From Streptosporangium violaceochromogenes (GTDB lineage Bacteria; Actinomycetota; Actinomycetes; Streptosporangiales; Streptosporangiaceae): a DNA stretch of 64,000 nucleotides. The notes under the pieces were generated by a model that was not told the DNA's origin, did no database searches, and was given only the letters and a program-made list of their open reading frames with translations. This document shows positions 18,897-25,129 of the stretch, piece after piece. The first letter of the stretch is position 1. Every line of letters starts with the position of its first letter. The translations under genes were made by a program, and so were the position numbers. The stretch covers positions 116,476 through 180,475 of the forward strand of contig NZ_BNBB01000014.1 of NCBI RefSeq assembly GCF_014654615.1. Direction: 5' to 3'.

Positions 18897-18905
18897 CCTA
18901 TCACC
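18846..18905 (+). other. attL attachment site
   Basis: The left half (host) reads ATCTCGGGCATC up to the GGTGA core at 18873-18877. The right half (element) begins GCCAATAAGTGC and includes ACCTATC. The element half mirrors the element half at attR: CCAATA here against TATTGG there, flanking the core. The integrase ATG lies 28 bp beyond the core, so the site overlaps its 5' region. Confidence 0.8.
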
Positions 18906-20339
18906 ATGCCACCGACAAGAGGATCCCTCCTACTCCGCATCTCGGACGACAAGGCCCGCGACGCCGCCGGCGTCGGGCGCCAAGAGCAAGACGGCCGCAA
19001 ACGCGCGCTTCTCCTCGGATGGACTCTTGGCCCCGACGAGACGCACGTGATCATCGAGAACTCAATCTCGGCATTCAAGCGCCGGAAGATCACCCTGCCT
19101 GACGGGTCCACCGCCCTACGCACGGTCCGGCCGGGCTTTCGCCGAGCACTTGACATGCTGGCCTCAGGTGAATCAGACGGCCTCCTCGTTTATGATCTTG
19201 ACCGGCTCGCCAGAGACCCCCGCGACCTTGAAGACCTCATCGACATCGTCGAGGCGACCGGTGTCCCCGTCGCCGACGTCTCCGGTGGACTCGACCTCAG
19301 CACCGACGCGGGCATCACCCAAGCCCGCGTGCTCATGGCGTTCGCGAACAAGAGCTCCCGGGACACCTCGCGGAGAGTAAGCCGCAAACACGAGGAACTC
19401 GCAGAGCAAGGCAAGCCGGGAGGTGGAGGAATCCGGCCGTACGGGTACGGCAAAAAGCGCATCGAGGTCATCGAGGAGGAGGCGGCAGTCATCCGGGAAA
19501 TGGCCGCGCAGATCCTTGACGGCTGGTCGTTGTCCGCAATCGCCGACGACCTCAACAGGCGTGGGATCAAGCCCGTCCGCTCCGAGAAGTGGGGCGCCCG
19601 CTCCGTGAAATCCGTCCTGCACAGCCCGCGCGTGGCCGGCCTCCGCGCCCACCGCGGAAAGGTGACCGGCGCCGCGACGTGGTCCGGCATCCTTGACCGC
19701 GACACCTGGGAAGCGGTATGCGCCAGACTCGCCGAGAACGCCTCAGGAGGCAGCAACCAGTTCGTCCGGTGGCTGACCGGCGTGTTGCGCTGCTCCCTGT
19801 GCGGACGTGACCTACAGGGCGCCGCAGGAAGCCCCAAGCTCGGGACCGGTCCCCGGTACTGGTGTGCCACCCCAAGGGGCGGATGCGGGAAGATCGCGAT
19901 CAACGCCCTCCAAAGTGAGGAGGAAGTGGAGCGGCAAATCATCGAGTACCTCACCGAGCCCGACGTACTCGTTCGCCTACGCGCATCCACCTCTTCCGGC
20001 AGCGTCGACCAGGCCCGTGCTGACCTTGCCCGAGATGAGGCGACGTTGAAGGAGATGGCCGGCATGTGGGGGAGAAGAGAGCTGACGCTCGCCGAGTACA
20101 CGGAAGCCCGTAAGCCCGTCGTGGCGAGGATCGAGGAAGCCCGTCTCTACGTCACCGCGTCGGCGCCGCGCATCCTCCGGCAGATCCTCGCCGGCGACGT
20201 CGCCGAGAACTTCTCCAGGACGACGCCGACACAGAAACGCGAGGTGGTGTTGAGCATCCTGCCCGGCTACGTAGTACTCCCTCACGACAAGACGAAGCCG
20301 CGCCGATTCGACCCGGCGCGGCTCAAGCCGACCAAGTAA
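18906..20339 (+). CDS. int: large serine recombinase (integrase)
   Basis: A 477-aa protein. The N-terminal resolvase catalytic domain has LLLRISDD with the nucleophile at about Ser13, and YDLDRLARDPRDLEDL. A recombinase domain follows with GIRPYGYG and ILDGWSLSAIADDLNRRGI. A zinc-ribbon domain has C296xxC299 and a second Cys pair near 320 and 327, then a coiled coil (about 340-410). Large serine integrases join short attP and attB sites without host factors and need a recombination directionality factor to excise. It sits 28 bp from the attL core in the usual orientation. The start MPPTRGS is the first ATG in frame. Confidence 0.95.
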   Translation: MPPTRGSLLLRISDDKARDAAGVGRQEQDGRKRALLLGWTLGPDETHVIIENSISAFKRRKITLPDGSTALRTVRPGFRRALDMLASGESDGLLVYDLDRLARDPRDLEDLIDIVEATGVPVADVSGGLDLSTDAGITQARVLMAFANKSSRDTSRRVSRKHEELAEQGKPGGGGIRPYGYGKKRIEVIEEEAAVIREMAAQILDGWSLSAIADDLNRRGIKPVRSEKWGARSVKSVLHSPRVAGLRAHRGKVTGAATWSGILDRDTWEAVCARLAENASGGSNQFVRWLTGVLRCSLCGRDLQGAAGSPKLGTGPRYWCATPRGGCGKIAINALQSEEEVERQIIEYLTEPDVLVRLRASTSSGSVDQARADLARDEATLKEMAGMWGRRELTLAEYTEARKPVVARIEEARLYVTASAPRILRQILAGDVAENFSRTTPTQKREVVLSILPGYVVLPHDKTKPRRFDPARLKPTK

Positions 20340-20343
20340 GCGG

Positions 20344-20934
20344 TCAGCCTCGCGTTTTCCCGCGTCCGTCCGTGACCTCGGGGAGCAAACCAAGGTCACG
20401 GGCCTTCCGGATGTAGTTGCCCGCCATGCGGGGGCTGACGTCGAATGCGCGCTGTACGGCCTGGGTCGGGTTCTTGGCGGCGTTGTCCCGGTAGACCCCG
20501 GCCACCTCCTCAAGAAAGGCGGGCGTGATCTTGCGTGCGCCCTTCCCCTTCCTCGTGGTTGCGATCATGCGTACGGCCTCGACGTGCGCCTTCCCGCCAG
20601 CCTCCTTCACGGCCGTGATGTGGTCTCCCTCTTCAAAGATCACGCGGGTTGAGAACAGGGCGAACACCTCTTCGACCATTTCAGCGATGCTGACTCCGCG
20701 TAAGTCGAGCTGCTTGACTTCGCGGCCGTTGTCGACACTGGAGATGGCGATCTCTCGGCACTGGGGGATGCCGCTGACGACCTCAAGCCGCGCGGTGAAC
20801 CGCGGCTGACCGCCCGCCCCAGGAAGAACGACGTCGATGCGCCGAGGAAGCAGGCGATCGCCGACACGCACAGGCGGCGCGTTGGCCACCGTCTCTGCGT
20901 ACCCAAACTCGAAGGTCACCCGCTCCCTGAACAT
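20344..20934 (-). CDS. element-borne putative DNA-binding regulator, unknown family
   Basis: A 196-aa protein. Residues 1-125 look beta-rich with no motif I recognise. Residues 135-185 are helical (FLEEVAGVYRDNAAKNP, AVQRAFDVSPRMAGNYIRKARDLGLL), which reads like a helix-turn-helix that skips along repeats, as in several actinobacterial mobile-element proteins. It is convergent with int (5-bp gap) and divergent from the excisionase-like gene across a 118-bp region full of TCTGCA motifs, the position of a master repressor. Function is inferred from location. Confidence 0.6.
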   Translation of the reverse strand: MFRERVTFEFGYAETVANAPPVRVGDRLLPRRIDVVLPGAGGQPRFTARLEVVSGIPQCREIAISSVDNGREVKQLDLRGVSIAEMVEEVFALFSTRVIFEEGDHITAVKEAGGKAHVEAVRMIATTRKGKGARKITPAFLEEVAGVYRDNAAKNPTQAVQRAFDVSPRMAGNYIRKARDLGLLPEVTDGRGKTRG

Positions 20935-20959
20935 GCCGCCAAACTAGCACCTTTGCGGT

Positions 20960-20999
20960 TCTGCATATATGCAGATCTATATCTGCACTGAACTCTGCA
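20960..20999. promoter_or_regulatory. TCTGCA operator cluster in divergent promoter region
   Basis: A perfect 14-bp palindrome CTGCATATATGCAG (20961-20974) is followed by two more TCTGCA copies at 20982-20987 and 20994-20999. The cluster lies between the leftward regulator (start 20934) and the rightward xis-rep operon (start 21053) and is more A+T rich than its surroundings. It is the likely binding site of the adjacent regulator (inference). Confidence 0.5.
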
Positions 21000-21052
21000 C
21001 TTGCGCTACGCTCGCCATGCACGCAATCCACGTGTCGCAACAGGAGACGCGC

Positions 21053-21229
21053 ATGTCGGAATACCTGCTTTCCCGGGAGGTGGCCACCCGCTTCCGGGTG
21101 GACCCGTCGACCGTTCGCCGATGGGCCTACTCGGGCCGCCTCAAGGGGTACCGCATCGGCCGCGACTGGCGATTCCCTCCCACCGAGGTTGATCGCCTGG
21201 AGGCCGAGGCAAAGGGCGAGGTCGCCTAG
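21053..21229 (+). CDS. excisionase/BldC-like helix-turn-helix protein
   Basis: A 58-aa MerR-type single helix-turn-helix protein: YLLSREVATRFRVDPSTVRRWAYSGRL, then a wing with YRIGRDWRFPPTEVDRL. This is the typical actinobacterial Xis/BldC fold. It may be the recombination directionality factor or an activator of the rep operon. ATG 21053 lies six bases after AGGAG; an upstream in-frame ATG at 20969 falls inside the operator cluster and is rejected. It opens a run of overlapping rightward genes. Confidence 0.82.
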   Translation: MSEYLLSREVATRFRVDPSTVRRWAYSGRLKGYRIGRDWRFPPTEVDRLEAEAKGEVA

Positions 21230-21231
21230 CC

Positions 21232-21378
21232 ATGCCGCAGATGACCACGAGCGAGGCGCCCCAGGTGCGCCCGCTGATCGACGTGATCGGCCTGCCGAGC
21301 CCCGAGACGTGCCGCCGCCTGGTGGTGCTGCTCAGGCTCGCCGAGCCGAGAGAGGAGAAGAGCATCTATGCCGCGTAA
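21232..21378 (+). CDS. 48-aa hypothetical protein in rep operon
   Basis: It starts at ATG 21232, two bases after the xis stop, and ends in TAA overlapping the next gene by 11 bp. The sequence has an LIDVIGLPSPETCRRLVVLLRLAEP core, probably helical, with no known domain. Tight packing between two genes and high G/C at third positions support coding. Function unknown. Confidence 0.5.
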   Translation: MPQMTTSEAPQVRPLIDVIGLPSPETCRRLVVLLRLAEPREEKSIYAA

Positions 21379-21703
21379 GAAGCCAAAAGCCGCTCCGGCC
21401 AGGGAGCGGCTTTCGGAAAAGGCCCCCACCAGGGGCACCACACACACCTCCAAGGTACAGTCCGGCGCTGACAACCGCAGCAACCCCGCGCTGCCCGGTC
21501 TCGTCACCGCCGAAACCCTGCCGCCCGCCCCCGGCCGGACCCGCGTCGTCCTCATCGTGCGGGCCTGCCCCCGATGCGACGGCATCCACCTCCACCACAC
21601 CCGGTGGCCCACCCCCAGCCTCATCACCCGCCGCGCCGGTTGCGGCCACCGATACGAGGTCATCCCCTACGTGCGCCGCACGAAGAAGCGGGCCGCCCGA
21701 TGA
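21368..21703 (+). CDS. small zinc-ribbon-like protein of the rep operon
   Basis: A 111-aa protein with a basic, disordered N-terminus (MPRKKPKAAPARERLSEK). A C-terminal mini-domain has ACPRCDGIHLHH and AGCGHRY, suggesting a Cys/His metal site. It overlaps its upstream neighbour and its TGA overlaps the Prim-Pol ATG, so it is part of one translation-coupled operon. Proteins like this commonly precede Prim-Pol genes in actinomycete elements; the role is unknown. Confidence 0.65.
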   Translation: MPRKKPKAAPARERLSEKAPTRGTTHTSKVQSGADNRSNPALPGLVTAETLPPAPGRTRVVLIVRACPRCDGIHLHHTRWPTPSLITRRAGCGHRYEVIPYVRRTKKRAAR

Positions 21704-22485
21704 GCACCATGCTCGCCGCCGCCCTGGCCCTCATCGCCCACGGCTGGCCGGTGATCCCCTGCACCCCCGGCGGCAAAAAGCCGCTCACCCCCCGCGGCCA
21801 CGTAAACGCGAGCCTCGATCCTGAGTTGGTTCGGCGCTGGTGGGGGCAGATCAGAAACGCGAACATCGCCGTACCCTGCGGCGCCGCAACGTTCGACGTG
21901 TTCGACGTCGACGTCAAAGCCGCCGGAAACGGGTGGCCGGCCTTCAACCGCCTCAAAGCCGCCGGGCTGCTGCCCACCCCGTTCCGGGTGGTGGCCACCC
22001 CGTCCGGCGGCGCCCACTTCTACTACGCCGGAACCGGCCAGTCGTGCAGCTCCCTGAAGGATCACTTCGTCGACTTCAAGGCTCAGGGCGGCTACGTCTT
22101 GGTTCCGCCGAGCGTGGTCGACGGGCGGCCCTACCGGGTGGTTACGGAGACCTCCCAGGCGGCAGCCCAACTCAATTGGGGTGAGGTCCGCCGGTTCCTC
22201 ACCCCGCCGGTTCAGACCGTGTCACATGTGTCACAAGTGTCACAACGGCCGAAGGCGCGCGGGACTGGCATCCCGCACCTGGTCGAGTGGCTGGCCACCC
22301 AGACCGAGGGCAACCGCAACAAGGCGCTGTTTTGGGCCGCGTGCCGGTGCGCGGAAAACGGAGCCACCGAAGCGGAGCTTCACGACCTGTACGCCCGCAT
22401 GGATTTCAGCGGCAAGTTCCGGCGGGGCGAAGCGGCCCGCACCGTCCGCGACGCCTTCCGCATCACCACCAGGAGGAGCGCGTGA
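21700..22485 (+). CDS. bifunctional primase/polymerase (Prim-Pol) replication protein
   Basis: A 261-aa protein. The AEP-type Prim-Pol domain shows HGWPVIPCTPGGKKPLT (residues 14-30), metal-binding acids in FDVFDVDVKAAGNGW (about 65-79), TPSGGAHFYY with His106, and VDFKAQGGYVLVPPS. These enzymes prime and extend DNA and act in replication of integrative elements. The start is ATG 21700 (ATGA overlap); the frame extends upstream but that part is shadow. A tandem 9-bp repeat encodes VSHVSQVSQ in the linker near residues 174-182. The partner is the DUF3631 ATPase just downstream. Confidence 0.9.
   Translation: MSTMLAAALALIAHGWPVIPCTPGGKKPLTPRGHVNASLDPELVRRWWGQIRNANIAVPCGAATFDVFDVDVKAAGNGWPAFNRLKAAGLLPTPFRVVATPSGGAHFYYAGTGQSCSSLKDHFVDFKAQGGYVLVPPSVVDGRPYRVVTETSQAAAQLNWGEVRRFLTPPVQTVSHVSQVSQRPKARGTGIPHLVEWLATQTEGNRNKALFWAACRCAENGATEAELHDLYARMDFSGKFRRGEAARTVRDAFRITTRRSA
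22219..22245 (+). repeat. three tandem GTGTCACAW 9-mers inside Prim-Pol gene
   Basis: GTGTCACAT, GTGTCACAA and GTGTCACAA are directly adjacent and in frame (VSHVSQVSQ). They could be iterons within the replication gene or simple linker repeats. The half-motif TGTCAC resembles the TGTCGC cluster at 23577-23710. Confidence 0.5.
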
Positions 22486-23663
22486 GTCACCCGTTCCGTG
22501 CCGTCGGCGACCAGTCCGGCGCCGAGCTGCTCGACGAGCTCAAGGCGACGTTGCAGAAGTACGTCATCCTCCCCTCCGAGGAGGCCGCCGACGCGGTCAC
22601 CTTGTGGATCGCGGCCACCCACGGTGTGCCCGCGTGGGAGATCGCGACCCGGCTGTTCATCAGCAGTCCGCAGAAGCGGTGCGGCAAGTCGCGGCTGCTG
22701 GACATCATCGAGGCCACCGCTTACCAGGCTCTTGTCACGGTGAACATCAGCCCCGCCGCGTTGGTGCGCTCCATCGGCGAGGACCCGCCCACGCTCATGC
22801 TGGACGAGGCCGACACGGTGTTCGGGGCGAAGGCCGCCGGCGACCACGAAGACCTTCGCGGCCTGATCAACGCGGGCTTTCAGCGCAACCGGCCTTACAT
22901 CCGGTGGGATGCGACGATCCGCAAGCCGGAGCACTGCCCGACCTTCGCCATGGTGGCGCTCGCCGGGATCGGCAACATGCCCGACACGATCATGGATCGT
23001 GCGGTGATCATCAAGATGCGGCGGCGTGCCCCGGGGGAGACGGTCAAGTCGTTCCGCGGGCGCCGGGACCGGCCCGCGCTGAACAACCTCCGGGACCGGC
23101 TCACCGTGTGGGTGCGCGCCCACCTGGCCGACCTGCAAAACGCCGAACCGGACATGCCGGTCGACGACCGGGCCGCCGACACGTGGGAGTCGCTCATCAT
23201 CATCGCCGACCTGGCCGGGGAAAAGTGGGGTGAGCGGGCGAGGTCGGCGGCGGCGGCGTTCGCCGAGAGGGACGAGGAGGCCGACACTTCCTCCTCCCTG
23301 TCGGTGCGGCTCCTGAAGGACCTCAAGGTCGTGTTCGGCGACGCCCGGCAGCTCTACAGCGCGACCATCCTCGACCGGCTGCACAAGCTTGAGGAGTCGC
23401 CGTGGGCGAACTTCTACGGCCGCCCGTTCGGCTCCCGCGATCTGTCCAAGTTGCTCGGTGAGTACGAGATCAAATCCGGGGACGTGCGGGAGGCGGGAGG
23501 GGCGAACCTCAAGGGCTACAAAGCCGATGACCTGTACGACGCATGGGAGCGCTACGCCACTCCTAGGCAGGGGGAGCGCGACATGCGCGACACAGGCGAC
23601 ATGCCTGGTCAGGCTGTCGCGGAGGAACTCCTTGTCGCGGATACATCCGCGACAAGAAATTAG
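22482..23663 (+). CDS. DUF3631 P-loop ATPase, likely replicative helicase
   Basis: A 393-aa protein. Walker A-like SSPQKRCGKSRLL (about 61-73) and Walker B PTLMLDEADTVF (about 103-114) are followed by a sensor region KMRRRAPGETV and a C-terminal winged-helix-like part. DUF3631 proteins are found with Prim-Pol in actinomycete integrative elements and phages and are thought to unwind DNA at the element's origin. The GTG start at 22482 overlaps the Prim-Pol stop (GTGA). Its 3' end is built over an array of CGCGACA/TGTCGCG motifs that may be the origin. Confidence 0.85.
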   Translation: MSHPFRAVGDQSGAELLDELKATLQKYVILPSEEAADAVTLWIAATHGVPAWEIATRLFISSPQKRCGKSRLLDIIEATAYQALVTVNISPAALVRSIGEDPPTLMLDEADTVFGAKAAGDHEDLRGLINAGFQRNRPYIRWDATIRKPEHCPTFAMVALAGIGNMPDTIMDRAVIIKMRRRAPGETVKSFRGRRDRPALNNLRDRLTVWVRAHLADLQNAEPDMPVDDRAADTWESLIIIADLAGEKWGERARSAAAAFAERDEEADTSSSLSVRLLKDLKVVFGDARQLYSATILDRLHKLEESPWANFYGRPFGSRDLSKLLGEYEIKSGDVREAGGANLKGYKADDLYDAWERYATPRQGERDMRDTGDMPGQAVAEELLVADTSATRN

Positions 23664-23710
23664 CCGCGACACGGTTGACCTGCAAAGACGCGGATGTCGC
23701 GCATGTCGCG
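23577..23710. repeat. iteron-like cluster of TGTCGCG/CGCGACA motifs, candidate origin
   Basis: Nine copies of TGTCGC(G) in either orientation lie within 134 bp: 23577, 23586, 23595, 23615, 23633, 23648, 23665, 23695 and 23704. Two form a near-perfect palindrome with 11-bp arms TTGTCGCGGAT / ATCCGCGACAA around two bases (23632-23655). The array straddles the end of the DUF3631 gene and the following gap, a common place for a replication origin. Assignment as oriV is inference. Confidence 0.55.
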
Positions 23711-23786
23711 GATACCCCGCCTAAAAGCGGCCACCAGTGGCGCAAGGGCAGGGCGGACCGCCCGACCTGAAAGGAGGAAAACCCCG

Positions 23787-23969
23787 ATGACCAACCCCTA
23801 CGGCCTCACCGACGCCCAACGGGAAACCGCCATCAACCACGTCCTCAACCAGCGAGCGGAACTCATCGTCGACGGCATCATGTCCGTCCTGGACCGCGAC
23901 CCCCGCATCACCCCCCGCGTCGCCCAGGCCCTCGCCCGGCGCCTCACCCGCCGGTACGGCACCGAGTAG
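23787..23969 (+). CDS. 60-aa hypothetical protein
   Basis: ATG 23787 lies behind a strong AAAGGAGG site, 123 bp past the DUF3631 gene. The protein is helical (QRETAINHVLNQRAELIVDGIMSVLDRDPRITPRVAQALARRLTRRY) with a basic end. It has no known domain. It is followed after 6 bp by the next gene, so the two are co-transcribed. Confidence 0.6.
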   Translation: MTNPYGLTDAQRETAINHVLNQRAELIVDGIMSVLDRDPRITPRVAQALARRLTRRYGTE

Positions 23970-23975
23970 GAACCC

Positions 23976-24329
23976 GTGACCGCCCCCCACCACGGCCAGG
24001 CCGTCACCCCGCCCCCCGGGCTGGCGGCCTGGCTGCTCACCCACGCCCGTGACGACGCCCTGCACGGCCGCCCCGTACCGGCCTGGCTCACCGCCTACAT
24101 CCGGACCCTCCTCAACCCCGCCCCCACGTTCCCTAGCGAACACGTGTTCGACCAGCCTGAAACACTGGAGATCAGCACCGCGGACATGGCCACCCGCACC
24201 GGCTACACCGTCCAGCACATCCGTCGCCTCTGCCGAACAGGCCACCTCACCGCCCGCAGAGCAGGCCGCGACTGGCTGATCCAGGTGAAGGAGAACCATG
24301 CCGAAGACCACACAGAAGGCGCCGCCTAG
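23976..24329 (+). CDS. helix-turn-helix (excisionase-like) DNA-binding protein
   Basis: A 117-aa protein from GTG 23976. The C-terminal half is a MerR/HTH_17-type DNA-binding domain (EISTADMATRTGYTVQHIRRLCRTGHLTARRAGRDWLIQ). The N-terminal half is helical (LAAWLLTHARDDALHGRPVPAWLTAYIRTLL) and may dimerise. It is the second such fold in the element, so either it or the 58-aa protein could be the directionality factor. It overlaps the next gene by 32 bp. Confidence 0.7.
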   Translation: MTAPHHGQAVTPPPGLAAWLLTHARDDALHGRPVPAWLTAYIRTLLNPAPTFPSEHVFDQPETLEISTADMATRTGYTVQHIRRLCRTGHLTARRAGRDWLIQVKENHAEDHTEGAA

Positions 24330-24873
24330 CCTCGCCGAACTCCGACAGCGCATCCTCGACGGCCACGACGTCACACCCGCCGAATACGCCCAGGCGCGCA
24401 CCATCGCCGAACTCGACGAACTCCAAGCCCTCGCCGAAGTCCAGGCCGCCGCCCGCCAAGCCGAAGCCGACCGCGTCGCCCACGTCGAACAGGTCAAAGC
24501 CGAGATCCTCAGCCAGGCAGGCGACACCGACGCCGACCAAGCCGACGCCGACCTCATCCGCGACGCCGCCGCCCGCATCATCACCCGCGCCAAAAACAGG
24601 TACGCCGCCGTCAACCACGGCATAGCCAGCCTCCGGAGGCTCGGCCTCACCGAGGGCGAGGAATACGCAGGCGCCACCTGGAAGAACGCCAGCATGGGCC
24701 TGTCCGACGCCGTCATCATCGACGGCCGCCGCATCGGCCAAACACCCGCCGGACCCGCCCTCGCCGACGCCCTCGCCGGCGCCCTCGCCGACGCAGGCGT
24801 ACAGCGCGGCTACCTCGCCCCCCTCATCCACGTCCACGGCAACGCGCAACCGCGACAGAAGGTCACCCAGTGA
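24298..24873 (+). CDS. hypothetical coiled-coil protein of the element
   Basis: A 191-aa protein, ATG 24298 with AAGGAG six bases upstream. Residues 40-90 are Ala/Glu-rich and look coiled-coil (IAELDELQALAEVQAAARQAEADRVAHVEQVKAEI). A C-terminal half with GLTEGEEYAGATWKN and VIIDGRRIGQTP has no known match from memory. It overlaps genes on both sides, so it is operonic. Codons are strongly C-ending, unlike the tape-measure gene that follows. Confidence 0.6.
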   Translation: MPKTTQKAPPSLAELRQRILDGHDVTPAEYAQARTIAELDELQALAEVQAAARQAEADRVAHVEQVKAEILSQAGDTDADQADADLIRDAAARIITRAKNRYAAVNHGIASLRRLGLTEGEEYAGATWKNASMGLSDAVIIDGRRIGQTPAGPALADALAGALADAGVQRGYLAPLIHVHGNAQPRQKVTQ

Positions 24874-24977
24874 GCCACCCCGACCCAGTCCGCGCCGCCT
24901 ACGCCGACACGCAAGCCCGACGCCTCACCCCCTGGGGCATGCCCGCCTGCCCGGCGTGCTCCCCGACCGGTAGGTGA
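24870..24977 (+). CDS. 35-aa ORF with CxxC, possibly truncated
   Basis: A GTG at 24870 overlaps the upstream stop (GTGA). The product is 35 aa, ending WGMPACPACSPTGR. The CPAC pair looks like the start of a zinc knuckle that is cut short by the stop at 24975-24977. It may be a broken gene end lying at the junction to the tape-measure segment. Confidence 0.4.
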   Translation: MSHPDPVRAAYADTQARRLTPWGMPACPACSPTGR

Positions 24978-25017
24978 TTGCGCCGGAGAATTTGTACGGG
25001 CCACGACGAGTTTCCGA

Positions 25018-25063
25018 CCTGCGGTGATCACGGTAAGTCACCGCGCTCCGCAGGCCCTTTTTC
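25018..25063 (+). terminator. hairpin terminator of the rep operon
   Basis: CCTGCGG (25018-25024) pairs with CCGCAGG (25048-25054), with inner pairing GGTGA/TCACC, and is followed by CCCTTTTTC. It is an intrinsic-type terminator separating the rep operon from the tape-measure gene. Confidence 0.7.
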
Positions 25064-25129
25064 GTATTTCAGCAGGTCATCGGCCTTTATTCGTTACACG
25101 GCGCGGCCGGGAAGGGTGTTGGGGTAGCT

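Noticed and set aside
23694..23786. Upstream extension of the 60-aa gene starting at 23787
   Set aside because: The extension overlaps the TGTCGCG repeat cluster, while ATG 23787 has an ideal AAAGGAGG in front.
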